Shown here piece by piece: positions 17,695-27,400 of a stretch of 64,000 nt of DNA (its first letter is position 1; every line of letters starts with the position of its first letter). The stretch is from positions 1,054,001-1,118,000 of the forward strand of contig JAXLUI010000001.1 in the NCBI GenBank assembly GCA_046329585.1, written 5' to 3'. The position numbers were made by a program, and so were the translations under genes. Under the pieces are notes generated by a model. That model saw only the letters and a program-made list of their open reading frames with translations. It had not been told where the DNA came from and searched no databases. The DNA is from DLKC01 sp002478885 (GTDB taxonomy: Bacteria > Bacteroidota > Bacteroidia > Chitinophagales > Chitinophagaceae).

Positions 17695-18168
17695 TTATAA
17701 ATTTTTCAGGGTGCTGATCACAGCTTCGGGCAGGAATGGAGATGCATCGCCATGATGTTTCAGTATGTCTCTTACGATGGTTGACGCCACAGACGAATAT
17801 TGCGGCTCACCGGTAAGAAAGACCGTTTCAATTTTTTTATCCAGCATCCGGTTTGCATCGGCAATGGTTTTTTCATATTCAAAATCGCTTACGAAACGTA
17901 TGCCTCTCAAAATAAATCTTGCATCAATTTTTTTGCAATAGTCAATCGTTAGCCCTGTATAAGCAGCGACCTCAATTTTCGGCTCATCTTTATAAATTTC
18001 CCGAAACCACTCCAGGCGCTGCTCCGTTGAGAACATCGGTGATTTGGATGAGTTCATTCCTACGCCAACATGAATTTTATCAAACAACGGCAGCGCACGG
18101 TTAATGATATCTGTATGCCCAAGCGTTACGGGATCGAAAGTTCCGGGAAAAAGACAAATGCGGTTCAT
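17695..18168 (-). CDS. coaD: Phosphopantetheine adenylyltransferase
   Basis: 157 aa, standard size. It carries out the fourth step of CoA synthesis: 4'-phosphopantetheine plus ATP gives dephospho-CoA. The nucleotidyltransferase signature FPGTFDPVTLGHTDII (TxxH-type motif) is at residues 7-22, then RFILRGIRFVSDFEYE with the RGxR substrate loop, and the C-terminal YSSVASTIVRDI carrying the ISST-like motif. The start is immediately before the first strand. Confidence 0.98.
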   Translation of the reverse strand: MNRICLFPGTFDPVTLGHTDIINRALPLFDKIHVGVGMNSSKSPMFSTEQRLEWFREIYKDEPKIEVAAYTGLTIDYCKKIDARFILRGIRFVSDFEYEKTIADANRMLDKKIETVFLTGEPQYSSVASTIVRDILKHHGDASPFLPEAVISTLKNL

Positions 18169-18240
18169 AAGCTTTTCTCGATTAATTGTTACACAATAAT
18201 AAAGTTTAATGCAAAGATTTAGACAAGAAGTTTTTTGTAA

Positions 18241-18520
18241 CGGGCTATCGCTCGTTGGGCAGCTTTGGTTGTGTCACTCACTTGTACGCCTGTAACGCTA
18301 CGCGGCAAAACAAAATGTCGTAAGGTTTTTAATTACAAGACATCTTGCTCCTTTTCATCGATCTTGCCGAGACCTTGATTATTCTCGGACTACTATTTAA
18401 CAATACTAACTCCAGAAAATATAGCTTATGCCGAAATGGTTTATGCAGAGTGTCTACGCAAATGTTCCGCAATGAATAGGGCGCTCAATTGAGTGACACA
18501 ACAGGCGATGCCACCTGCAC
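18241..18520. repeat. Paired dispersed repeat (forward 18241-18290, reverse 18486-18520)
   Basis: Both arms are of the GTGTCAC subtype: TTGTGTCACTCACTTGTAC from 18269 and GAGTGACACAACAGGCGATG from 18491. The 200-base interior shows no gene. This element occupies most of the 398-base gap between pyrB and coaD. The matched arms could base-pair if transcribed through. Confidence 0.85.
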
Positions 18521-18566
18521 AACAGTCGGAAACACAATTTGCTTACCTGCCTTAAGGTGGGAACGA

Positions 18567-19493
18567 TCAATTACTTTTTGGGCTCAACAGGTATAATGCG
18601 GCCATCCTAACAGCCACCCCATTCTCCACCTGGTTGAGAATGATGGAGTGCGGGCCATCGGCTACATCGCTATCGAGTTCAACACCGCGGTTGATGGGGC
18701 CGGGATGCATGATCACAATTTCTTTTTTGAGTTTGTCGAGCATGCTGCGTTTGATGCCATAAGCGAGGTTGTATTCGCGCAGCGAAGAGAAGAGTGGCTG
18801 GTTCTGCCGCTCGAGCTGTATGCGCAACACATTGGCCACATCGCACCATTCAAGCGCTTTCATTACATCGTATTCTACGCGAACACCATGTGCTTCTTTA
18901 ATATACTTTGGAATAAGTGTTGGCGGCCCTGCAACCATAATTTCCGCGCCCATTTTATTGAGCAGGTAAATATTGCTTTGCGCTACTCGGCTATGCATAA
19001 TGTCGCCGATAATTGCCACTTTAAGGCCTTCGAGCGAACCTTTCTTTTCGATCATCGAAAAAGCATCGAGCAAGCCTTGTGTGGGATGTTCATTAATGCC
19101 ATCGCCAGCATTGATAATGGCTGCAGGGATATGTTTGGCAAGAAAATGCGGCGCACCGCTGGCGCTGTGGCGCATAACCACCATATCCACTTTCATGCTG
19201 AGTATATTGTTGACTGTATCCAGAAGGGTCTCTCCTTTTGCGGCAGAAGAAGTGCTGGCGGCAAAATTGAGTGTATCGGCTGAAAGGCGGCGTTCTGCAA
19301 GTTCGAAAGACATACGTGTCCTGGTGGAGTTCTCGTAAAAAAGGTTAACGATGGTGATGTCTCTGAGCGAAGGAACTTTTTTAACCGGTCTTTGTAAAAC
19401 GTCTTTGAATTGCTGTGCTGTGGAAAGAATCAACTCTATATCTTCTTTCGTAAGGTCTTTGATACCCAGCAGATGTGAAGTGGAAAGTTTCAT
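18567..19493 (-). CDS. pyrB: Aspartate carbamoyltransferase catalytic subunit
   Basis: 308 aa. It joins carbamoyl phosphate and aspartate to carbamoyl aspartate, the first committed pyrimidine step. The carbamoyl-phosphate motif FYENSTRTRMSFELA is at about residue 52, followed by HPTQGLLDAFS (about 134) and the C-terminal MHPGPINRGVELDSDVAD. No pyrI regulatory subunit is nearby, as expected for this class. pyrR is 121 bases upstream on the same strand. Confidence 0.97.
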   Translation of the reverse strand: MKLSTSHLLGIKDLTKEDIELILSTAQQFKDVLQRPVKKVPSLRDITIVNLFYENSTRTRMSFELAERRLSADTLNFAASTSSAAKGETLLDTVNNILSMKVDMVVMRHSASGAPHFLAKHIPAAIINAGDGINEHPTQGLLDAFSMIEKKGSLEGLKVAIIGDIMHSRVAQSNIYLLNKMGAEIMVAGPPTLIPKYIKEAHGVRVEYDVMKALEWCDVANVLRIQLERQNQPLFSSLREYNLAYGIKRSMLDKLKKEIVIMHPGPINRGVELDSDVADGPHSIILNQVENGVAVRMAALYLLSPKSN

Positions 19494-19614
19494 TAAAAAG
19501 CGAAGATATAAGATAGTTGCCAGTTTATGGCCACCAGTTTTTGGTTTTAATTCAGCCGCTATTCACAAAACGCAATAACCTGTTACCATATTTCCCGGAA
19601 AAATTATTACGCGG

Positions 19615-20136
19615 CTAAACGAGTACGACATCGTCCCTGCCGTCTTTTTCTTTCCAGTGTACGAGCACTTTTTGAGAAGGAAATGTATCAATGGTTCTGC
19701 CCACATAATCTGCATGAATAGGCAGTTCGCGGTTAAACCGGCGATCGATCAACACACATAATTCAACAGTCGCCGGCCGGCCAAAATCAAGCAGAGCATC
19801 GAGCGCAGCCCTCGTGGTGCGGCCGGTCCAGAGCACATCGTCAATTATTACCACATGCTTATTTTCAATGCTGAATGGAATATCTGTTGCGTTAGCAATC
19901 TTTAGCTCTTTGCGCACGTCGTCGCGATAAAAAGTAATATCCAACTTGCCGTATTTTATTTTGTCGATACTGGTAAGCTGTTTTAATTCATTAACGATCT
20001 TATCACTCACATAAATACCGCGAGGCTGCACACCAATAAGGACGGTATTATCGAGATGTAAATGATTTTCGAGAATTTCGTGCGCCAGTCTTTTTATGCT
20101 AAGCGATACCTGTTGTTCAGTTAAAATGGATTTCAA
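19615..20136 (-). CDS. pyrR: PyrR bifunctional regulator/uracil phosphoribosyltransferase
   Basis: 173 aa. The PRPP-binding loop VVIIDDVLWTGRTTRAALD is clear near residue 95, and the N-terminal ILTEQQVSLSIKRLAHEI is the normal PyrR opening. PyrR enzymes make UMP from uracil and PRPP, and in Firmicutes bind pyr mRNA; RNA regulation in Bacteroidetes is not established. The start must be TTG at 20136: there is a stop two codons before it and no ATG before the conserved domain. pyrB follows, so an operon is likely. Confidence 0.93.
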   Translation of the reverse strand: MKSILTEQQVSLSIKRLAHEILENHLHLDNTVLIGVQPRGIYVSDKIVNELKQLTSIDKIKYGKLDITFYRDDVRKELKIANATDIPFSIENKHVVIIDDVLWTGRTTRAALDALLDFGRPATVELCVLIDRRFNRELPIHADYVGRTIDTFPSQKVLVHWKEKDGRDDVVLV

Positions 20137-20253
20137 AGCCTTTCAATTTTGCACTAAAATAGCTCATTCGATTGCACCGGTAAAAAAAAACCGGCTAAAC
20201 TGTAAGCGTGCAGGTTTATAACTTTTATACTGCATTAGCAAATGCAGGCAAAG

Positions 20254-20727
20254 CTATTCATGCACAAACAGTGGCACGTTATGTATAAGAGTTGAAATAT
20301 CGATACTGCTGACAAGCTTTTCTTCCAGCATGCTGGCATAGGTTTCAAAATAAATGATCACATCTTCCCTTGAATTACGCCTGAGCCAGCGAAAACCACC
20401 CGGCAAATGATTCAGCACGCTCCGGTTGTTAAGATATTCGAGATGGTGTATATCGGTGGCAGTTAAGCCAAGCTGCTGCAGCCTGGTCAACAGTAAACCT
20501 ACCGGTGCATTGGCAATGCCGCAATAGTCTTCCGCTATTTCTGTCCACTCACCGATGCCGGTATGGGCATATTGCAATATTTCTTCTTTCGAAAAACGTG
20601 TAACCACCTGCAAAAGGTTACCACAATTACAGGAGCCGTGATTGCCCCATGCATAGTCTGCACCTTCGCTAAGCCTTTGCGCTGTTGCCCTGAGTGCACT
20701 GATCAGTTTGAAGTTTGGATTTGCCAT
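20254..20727 (-). CDS. Conserved protein of unknown function
   Basis: 157 aa, start ATG at 20727. No signal or membrane segment. An unusual GNHGSCNCGNLLQVV segment near residue 28 carries two cysteines spaced CxC beside a His, which could bind metal. Further on are DYCGIANAPVGLLLTRL and LNHLPGGFRWLRRNSREDVI. I recall similar Bacteroidetes proteins without assigned function. It runs in the same direction as pyrR, but 117 bases separate them. Confidence 0.7.
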   Translation of the reverse strand: MANPNFKLISALRATAQRLSEGADYAWGNHGSCNCGNLLQVVTRFSKEEILQYAHTGIGEWTEIAEDYCGIANAPVGLLLTRLQQLGLTATDIHHLEYLNNRSVLNHLPGGFRWLRRNSREDVIIYFETYASMLEEKLVSSIDISTLIHNVPLFVHE

Positions 20728-21074
20728 AATTTAATTTACCGGTTGATATCGTATAGTTTACCTGCCTGCCAGTAAAGCAGTTTACTATTTCCAAGTTAGA
20801 ATAATATATAAAACAGGTGAAACAGTTTTTTGTTGCATGCTGTTATCGCCATTATTTTCCCGGCAAGCATTTATTTATTGCAGTATTAATTTTCCGTTTC
20901 CCAGTCAGTGTCATTTTTTCCCTGTTCAGAAGAAATAAAATGTTAATGCAGTCCTTCCTTAAAATCGGCCGCAGACGATGCCGTTAATTTGATCGTAATT
21001 ATTCATTGGATGGGTTGTAACCCTGCACTACCAAGTACCTGTTCCAATAGTATTCATCATCAAAACCAAATAAT
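20728..21074. other. Intergenic region without recognised gene
   Basis: 347 bases between divergent genes. It is AT-rich around 20790-20930 and should hold the promoters of both neighbours. I see no repeat arm, no convincing small ORF and no RNA structure. Confidence 0.5.
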
Positions 21075-21482
21075 ATGGACAGGAAAGAATTTTTATCCCA
21101 GGTGGGATTCGGAGCAGCGAGCCTTTTTTTAATTAATTGTTTAGGCGGCTGCAGCAAAAGTGCAGCTACGCCGGCTTCTACAGATTTTACCGTTGATCTT
21201 AACGCTTCAGGCAATGCCGCGCTGAAAACTGCCGGTGGATTTGTTTACACGAATGGTGTTGTAGTTGCACAAACACTCGCCGGAAAATTTATCGCCGTAT
21301 CACAGTCATGCACGCATGAAGGGGCTACTGTTCAGTATGACGCCTCCTCCGACAGGTTTTTCTGCCCTGCCCATGGTTCGGTTTTTGCCGACAGCGGCCA
21401 GGTGATTAACGGCCCGGCGGGGCGTGCGCTGACTGAATACACTGTTGATGTAAATGGCAACTCGCTGCATGTTCATATATAG
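21075..21482 (+). CDS. Rieske [2Fe-2S] protein, membrane-anchored or exported
   Basis: 135 aa. The cluster-binding motifs are CTHEGA (C79-x-H81) and CPAHGS (C97-xx-H100), exactly the Rieske pattern. The N-terminus MDRKEFLSQVGFGAASLFL with a cysteine after GG (CLGGCSK, about residue 23-27) resembles a Tat-like or lipoprotein signal in Bacteroidetes. It could be an electron carrier on the periplasmic face. No partner oxidase or cytochrome b is adjacent. GxVFADSGQVINGPA after the second motif is usual in the family. Confidence 0.93.
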   Translation: MDRKEFLSQVGFGAASLFLINCLGGCSKSAATPASTDFTVDLNASGNAALKTAGGFVYTNGVVVAQTLAGKFIAVSQSCTHEGATVQYDASSDRFFCPAHGSVFADSGQVINGPAGRALTEYTVDVNGNSLHVHI

Positions 21483-21589
21483 ACCACCCACCAAATTTGC
21501 ACGCAAAGTTGCGCGCCATTTTAGTGGCCGAAATACTGATAAACGGGAACATGAATTGCAGGTATCACTCGGGCGCTCGCTCAGGGCGA

Positions 21590-21630
21590 TGCAGCCGACG
21601 AGTGCGACGCAACAGGAGCTGCATCTTGCA
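21590..21630 (-). repeat. Dispersed intergenic repeat, reverse arm (single)
   Basis: GAGTGCGACGCAACAGGAGC at 21600-21619, between the Rieske gene and sat. No forward partner lies upstream. The next copy (23672) points the other way and lies beyond cysC, so the two bracket the cysC-sat operon. Confidence 0.75.
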
Positions 21631-21658
21631 CTGTAGCCTGCTCCATAAAACCTTTTAA

Positions 21659-21696
21659 AAAAAGTTGCGGCTCCGAAACCGGAACCGCAACTTTTT
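21659..21696. terminator. Bidirectional terminator between the Rieske gene and sat
   Basis: AAAAAGTTGCGG at 21659 pairs with CCGCAACTTTTT at 21685 around a TCC/GGA inner stem. A and T runs on the two sides let it work for both convergent genes. Confidence 0.88.
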
Positions 21697-21715
21697 ATCA
21701 AGCGTGGATAACTGA

Positions 21716-22867
21716 TTACTTTGTTTTGGTTGCCCACTCAATAAGAATGTCTGCAACTTCTGCTCTTGAAAACTCAGCCGGTGGGCGCTCTGCATTCTGA
21801 AGCATTTCACGCACTTTGGTTCCGCTTAAGGAAACCTGTGTTGCATTTGCAGGAGCTGTTTTGCTGCTGGCCATGCCATTGGTTTCTTTACAGAAGAAAG
21901 TGTTTTCAAATTTCAATATCTGCATACCCATTTCCGGGCCTACCTTATCCATGATCTTCTGTGCATCGTAAGTGCCATAATAAGTGCCAACACCTGCATG
22001 GTCGCGTCCGATAATCATATGTGTGCAACCATAGTTCTTACGGATGAGCGTGTGGTTGATTGCTTCACGCGGACCTGCATAACGCATTGCAGTAGGCAAT
22101 ACGCTGAGGAAGGTGTTAGCGGGGTTAAAATAACCTGCAATCAACGCTTCGTAGCAACGCATACGAGTATCGGCAGGAATATCATCACTTTTTGTTTCGC
22201 CTACAATTGGGTGAATCAATGCGCCGTCCACGATTTCCTGCGCGCATTTGATCAGGTATTCGTGTGCACGGTGTATCGGGTTACGTGTCTGGAAAGCAAC
22301 AATTGTGTTCCAGCCGCGTTTTGCGAATTCTTCTCTTGTTTCAGAAGGGTCAAGAAAATATTTGCCATCGATCTGATCGTGGCGAACCGGGCGATTAACC
22401 ATTTCAAGCGGGCCGGCGATAAACTTGTTTCCCCCGCGTTTAATGGCTGCAACACCTGGGTGTTTGTCTTCGGTCGTGCCGAAACATTTTGCTGCGAAAT
22501 TCTCGAGGTCTAGCTCAAATTTTTCGTCAACAGTCATAATAGCGAGTACATGACCTTCTTTATTCAATAAAGCGATTTCCTGGCCTTCAGTGATATTATC
22601 ATATTGGTCACCGGCTGGCAATGGAATAGGTATACCCCATGCAAGGCCATTGGTCAATTTCATGTTCTCGATTGCAGACTCACAATCAGCTTTGCCCATA
22701 AAACCAGTAATGGGGCTGAATGCGCCTACGGCTATCATTTCAATGTCGGCACCATAACGGTCTTCAACCGTAAGGTTAAATATCGTTTTTGCTTTTGCTT
22801 CCAGTTCTTCTTTGCGTGCACCTGTAGCTATTCTGTTTACAAGTACACCACCATGAGGTTGGTTCAT
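21716..22867 (-). CDS. sat: Sulfate adenylyltransferase (single-chain ATP sulfurylase)
   Basis: 383 aa. It makes APS from sulfate and ATP. The nucleotide motif FQTRNPIHRAHEYL (QxRN and HxxH) lies near residue 193, and GRDHAGVGTYYG and the C-terminal SGTKVREML complete the active site. This is the homo-oligomeric Sat type, not CysD/CysN. It follows cysC by 36 bases on the same strand, so APS is made and phosphorylated by one operon. No reductase is in the window. Confidence 0.97.
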   Translation of the reverse strand: MNQPHGGVLVNRIATGARKEELEAKAKTIFNLTVEDRYGADIEMIAVGAFSPITGFMGKADCESAIENMKLTNGLAWGIPIPLPAGDQYDNITEGQEIALLNKEGHVLAIMTVDEKFELDLENFAAKCFGTTEDKHPGVAAIKRGGNKFIAGPLEMVNRPVRHDQIDGKYFLDPSETREEFAKRGWNTIVAFQTRNPIHRAHEYLIKCAQEIVDGALIHPIVGETKSDDIPADTRMRCYEALIAGYFNPANTFLSVLPTAMRYAGPREAINHTLIRKNYGCTHMIIGRDHAGVGTYYGTYDAQKIMDKVGPEMGMQILKFENTFFCKETNGMASSKTAPANATQVSLSGTKVREMLQNAERPPAEFSRAEVADILIEWATKTK

Positions 22868-22903
22868 ATTATCAGTGTTTTTGGTAAGTAATAAAATATC
22901 GGA

Positions 22904-23512
22904 TTATGCTTTTACAATGTAGCCGTTTGCTTCGAGCCAGCCCAATACAACATCAGCGCTTTCGTCAAGTGTCTGTGCGCCGGTATCTACAGTTAACTCT
23001 GCATTTTCAGGAGCCTCGTAAGGATCACTGATACCTGTAAAATTCTTGATTTCACCTGCACGTGCTTTTTTGTAAAGGCCTTTTGTGTCGCGCTCTTCAC
23101 ATACTTCCAGTGAAGCAGCAACATATATTTCAACAAACTCACCGGCAGGAACCAACGCGCGAACAATATCGCGGTCACTGCGGTATGGAGATACGAAAGC
23201 TGTAGAAACTATAATGCCGGCATCAACAAACAATTTTGCTACCTCGCCAATCCTGCGAATGTTCTCTGTGCGGTCTTCTGCAGTAAAACCAAGACCTTTA
23301 TTCAAACCGTGACGAATATTGTCGCCATCAAGAACGTAGGTGTTATAACCACGCTCGTACAGTTTCTCTTCTACTTTATTTGCAAGGGTAGATTTTCCTG
23401 CGCCTGACAAACCAGTGTACCATAAAATAACGCTCTTATGGCCATTTTTGCGCTGGCGGTCTTCTTTGGTGATGGTAGCATTGTGCCACACAATGTTCTT
23501 TACAACTTCCAT
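22904..23512 (-). CDS. cysC: Adenylylsulfate kinase
   Basis: 202 aa from the ATG at 23512; the frame is open to 23713, but that extension contains an intergenic repeat and does not look coding. APS kinase makes PAPS. Seen here: P-loop WYTGLSGAGKSTLA near residue 31, DGDNIRHGLNKGLGF, FVSPYRSDRDIVRAL and EVCEERDTKGLYKKARAGEI. All are standard CysC motifs. First gene of the cysC-sat operon for assimilation or sulfation. Confidence 0.96.
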   Translation of the reverse strand: MEVVKNIVWHNATITKEDRQRKNGHKSVILWYTGLSGAGKSTLANKVEEKLYERGYNTYVLDGDNIRHGLNKGLGFTAEDRTENIRRIGEVAKLFVDAGIIVSTAFVSPYRSDRDIVRALVPAGEFVEIYVAASLEVCEERDTKGLYKKARAGEIKNFTGISDPYEAPENAELTVDTGAQTLDESADVVLGWLEANGYIVKA

Positions 23513-23641
23513 GCTTGAGTTTTTTGTGTTTTTAAAAATTTGCGGCGAATATAGCTGAAGTTTTTTAGAAAAGCAGGCAGCCGGAGTACATTTTCCCTCA
23601 ATTTCTATATTTCTGGTAGGAATTAGCAGGAAAATCATTTT

Positions 23642-23700
23642 GAGCCGGTCTTCGTGCGTTGTGGCATCAGTTGTTGCGTCGCACACTTCAGGGTTCTGTT
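23642..23700 (+). repeat. Dispersed intergenic repeat, forward arm (single)
   Basis: GAGCCGGTC, GTGGCATCA and then the core GTTGCGTCGCACACTTCAG from 23673. It lies between cysC and the first response regulator gene. Confidence 0.85.
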
Positions 23701-23786
23701 CATTAACAGGCAAGCAGTATTGCTATTTTAATTGCCGGCATATCGGATGTTTGTTTTTAATCTTTCGCCCCCGAGTGTTCCCCGCT

Positions 23787-24419
23787 TTACACAATCTTGT
23801 TTTGAATGGCTTTGGAAACAGCCTCCGTAGCCGAATGCACATGCAGCTTTTCATAGATTTTTTTGATGTGCATGTTCACGGTAAAATAGGTAATGCCGCA
23901 TTGTGATGCGATCATTTTGTAGCTCATGCCTTTTATAAGCAAGGCCAGGATCTCTTTTTCGCGTTCGGTTAAATTGTACTCGTCAGGTTTGGCCGGCTGG
24001 CTTTGAAAGAGTTTCAGCACCTGTCTTGCCACGCTTGCGGTCATAGGTGCGCCACCTTCCACTACTTCTTTTATTCCTTCGATCAGTTTTACCGGAGGCG
24101 TTTTTTTAAGGATGTATCCATCAGCGCCAGCAAGTATGGCCGCAAATATTTTTTCATCATCCTCAAAGACCGTTTGCATAATAATGTGCACTTTCGGAAA
24201 ATGGCTTCGTATGATCCGCACGCCTTCTATCCCGTTGATGCCCGGCATATCAATATCCATGAGTATTACATCCGGGTTACTGGCCTGCACATCTTCCACT
24301 ACATGGTTGCAGTCTTCAAATACACCGGTACACAACAAACCTTCTTTACTGTTGATCAGCATTTGCAGGCTGTCCCGCCTGTCTTTGTTATCATCAAACA
24401 CTACAATGGCAATTTCCAT
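23787..24419 (-). CDS. LuxR/NarL-type response regulator
   Basis: 210 aa. The receiver domain has acidic residues at the N-terminus (VVFDDNKDRRD) and the phospho-acceptor Asp55 in VILMDIDMPG. The switch Thr lies in MQTVFEDDE and the Lys in YILKKTPP. A NarL-type HTH follows (residues about 145-210, NLTEREKEILALLIKGMSYK). Its partner kinase lies immediately upstream (stop 72 bases before this start). A 21-base near-palindrome in that gap suggests autoregulation. Paralogue of the regulator at 32128. Confidence 0.96.
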   Translation of the reverse strand: MEIAIVVFDDNKDRRDSLQMLINSKEGLLCTGVFEDCNHVVEDVQASNPDVILMDIDMPGINGIEGVRIIRSHFPKVHIIMQTVFEDDEKIFAAILAGADGYILKKTPPVKLIEGIKEVVEGGAPMTASVARQVLKLFQSQPAKPDEYNLTEREKEILALLIKGMSYKMIASQCGITYFTVNMHIKKIYEKLHVHSATEAVSKAIQNKIV

Positions 24420-24452
24420 TTTACAAATTTCGCGTTGTTCGGTCGCCCGGCA

Positions 24453-24473
24453 ACTACTAATAATAGTAACAGG
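24453..24473. promoter_or_regulatory. Candidate operator before the first response regulator
   Basis: ACTACTAATAATAGTAACAG(G) lies 34 bases before the regulator's ATG. Nearly the same motif, as a perfect 18-bp palindrome, occurs at 27931 before a secreted protein gene. Possibly the binding site of this LuxR-type protein. Confidence 0.45.
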
Positions 24474-24490
24474 ATTTTTTCAACGATTAA

Positions 24491-27400
24491 TCAGGCAACG
24501 GGAAAGTTCAGCTTTACCGAAGAGCCGTCACCCTTTTCTGAAATAATCTCAACATGACCCTGCAGTTCCCTGGTGCGCTTCCGTATATTGTTAAGGCCGT
24601 TGCCCTGCTTTTGTTGTTTTATGTCAAATCCCTGCCCGTCATCTTTTATTACAAAATGCACCTGGTTGTTGTGGAGCCACATGTCAATCCAGACATTTCT
24701 TGCGTTGGCGTATTTGGCGGTATTGTTCACTGCTTCTTTAAAGATCAGGTAAAAATTTTTACGCGTTTCCATCCCCAGTTTTATATAATGCAGTTCTGTG
24801 TCAACCTGCAGGTGTAGCATGCAATTCTTTGCTTCCAGTATTTCCGCGGCAAATGCCTGCATACGGGATAAAATATTTTCAAAGCGGTCATTGCCAGGAT
24901 TTATCGCCCATACAATATCGCTCATGGCATCCATCATATTTTCTGTGCTCTCGCTGATGCGTTGTATAACGGGTGTTACTTCAGGCAGGCTGTCTTTTGT
25001 TCGGTCATCGATCACTTCACTGTAGATGGATATACTGCTAAGCGTTGAGCCTATTTCGTCGTGGAGGTCACTGGCAATGCGGTTTCTCACAGATTGCAGT
25101 TTCAGCGCCTGGTTTAACCGGTAACGATACAACAAGTATAAGCCGCCTGCAATAGTAAGTATCAATAGAGCGCGAAACCACCAGGTCATGTACCAGGGCG
25201 GAATAACCGTTATAGAAAGAATGCTTTCATTACTGCCCCAAACATCCTGGTAATTACTGGCCCTCACATGGAAAGTGTAAGTGCCGGGATCGAGGTTTGT
25301 GTACGTGGCCGTGTGAGCGGTTCCCGAAGCGATCCAGTTTTCATCAAATCCATCCATTCTATATTGATAAAAATTCTTTGCCGGCAATGCCATGTTCGTA
25401 GCGGCAAAGTCGATGCTGATCATATTGTATTCATAAGGAAGCGTAACCGCATCTGTAAGAAACACCGGCTTCGATAAAATGTCGGCGTCGCCGCCAAATG
25501 CCGCGCTTTTATTATTGATTTTAAAATCTGTAAAGATCACCTTCGAAAAAATCGTATCTGTATTAATGTCTTTCCCTTTAAAATAATTAAACCCGTTAAT
25601 GCCGCCGAAATACAACCAGCCCGATTTTGATTTACCAAAGCCATAGCGGTTAAATTCATTGCTTTGTAACCCATCTGCTTCATCGTAATTCAGAAAAGTT
25701 GCCGTTAAAGAATTGAAGCGGCTTAAACCCTTATTGGTACTCATCCAAAGGTTGCCATTATCATCAGCCACAATTCCATAAATTACACTGTTTGGCAACC
25801 CGTCTTTCTCTCGGTAGTTCCTGGATTTGCCGGTTTCAATATTGAACCTGTTTAGCCCGCCGCCTTCTGTTCCTATCCATAAATATTTTTCCGGTTTAAC
25901 CGGGTCTGCACAAAGTGAAAACAGGATATCTGTACTAAGCGAGGAAGTATCCTTTTCTATATGCCTCCATTGTTTCCACTCATGTGTCTTTACATTAAAG
26001 TGTAATAATCCCTGCATACTTGCCAGCCATAAATTATCCTGCTTGTCTTTTATCATCATCATACAGAAGGTATAGGGCAGGTCTGAAGGAGTGACAGGGT
26101 AAGCCCAGGCGGTTAGCTGTTGTGTACCTTCATCAAAGTGAATCAGCGAGTCAGAGCAACCAATCCAAATGCCTTTCTCATCACTTAATACACAGCGCTG
26201 GTTGCTGATATTTCGCACTAGCTTTCCCTGCGAATAATTCTTGTCATACACGTAAAGGCTTTTCTGCAAAACCAGTGCGTGCCCACCTGCATAGTTGAGA
26301 TAGGAATTGTCGGCAAACGGGCCCAATTTTACCGGCACCTTTACCCGGGACGATTCCAGGCTTACAAAACTACCAAGGTTGAAATCGAAAAATTGGTTAT
26401 CCCATTCACTTCCGTCAATGCTTACCTGGTCAGGAAAACATTCGGTAACATGTGAAACGCTGCGATGAGAAATAAAATGAAATTTAGCAGTCTTGGGTAA
26501 GTGTTTTATCAGCCCATAGCCAACCGTGCCGATCCACATAGCGTCGTTGCGGTCTCTAAACACGTTAAAAGATGCATCTACCAACTGGCCATTATTGGCA
26601 AAATATATTTGCCGCTGGGTATTATGATCAAAATCAACCGTACGTAAAAAGCCAAGATCGCTAAACCATAATATACCTTCTTCATCAACGGCGCTTTGTA
26701 CACTTATGCCCAGCCTGGTATATCTACTTCGATCAACAACATCAATAGTGCCTGAGGTAGATTTTATCCTGAAAATAGCGTTTTCACTAAAGAAATAAAG
26801 ATAACCACGCAAGCTGTCTTCTGCCCAACTGATGATGCTGAACTCCATGTTGGGAGTAACAGATTTTACCTGTTGCCGCAAGTCGTAATTCGCTACGGTA
26901 AACGTGTCTTTTGCGGGCCTAATATAATATCCCCTGTCTGCGTAAAATATCCACACTATTCCTTTGCTGTCAGTAAACAACAATTGTGGCGAAACTGTCT
27001 GCAGCGCTAAGGGCACTGCTGCATTCATGTTAACGCCGCTCCTTGCCGGAAAATTAATATGAGCAACAACCGACTGATATCTATAACCCGTGTTCTTAGC
27101 GGCAAAACGGTTGCACACGATCCTGTCAATCCCCCGCCCGGTTATTATCCAGATATACCCTTCCTTGTCTTCCGTTATATGCGTTACGAGATTATCACTA
27201 ATGGTATTGTTACTGGTATCGCTGTGTTTAAAGTGTATAAATTTTTCCGTATCCCGGTCAAAGAGTTCAAGACCACCGGTTGCAGTGCCTATCCATAATC
27301 TCCCCTTGTTGTCTTCGTAAATTGATTTTATATGATTATCCGACAACGAATTTGGATCGGTAGCATCATTGTGATAAACCACAAAGCGATAACCATCATA

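Noticed and set aside
20160..20200. CCGGT-A9-ACCGG-like inverted repeat upstream of pyrR considered as a PyrR-binding attenuator.
   Set aside because: Short stem with a homopolymer loop and no anti-terminator partner; no PyrR-binding consensus visible.
22904..23713. Longer form of cysC starting at 23713.
   Set aside because: The extra 67 codons overlap an intergenic repeat arm and lack similarity to APS kinases; the ATG at 23512 fits the family.
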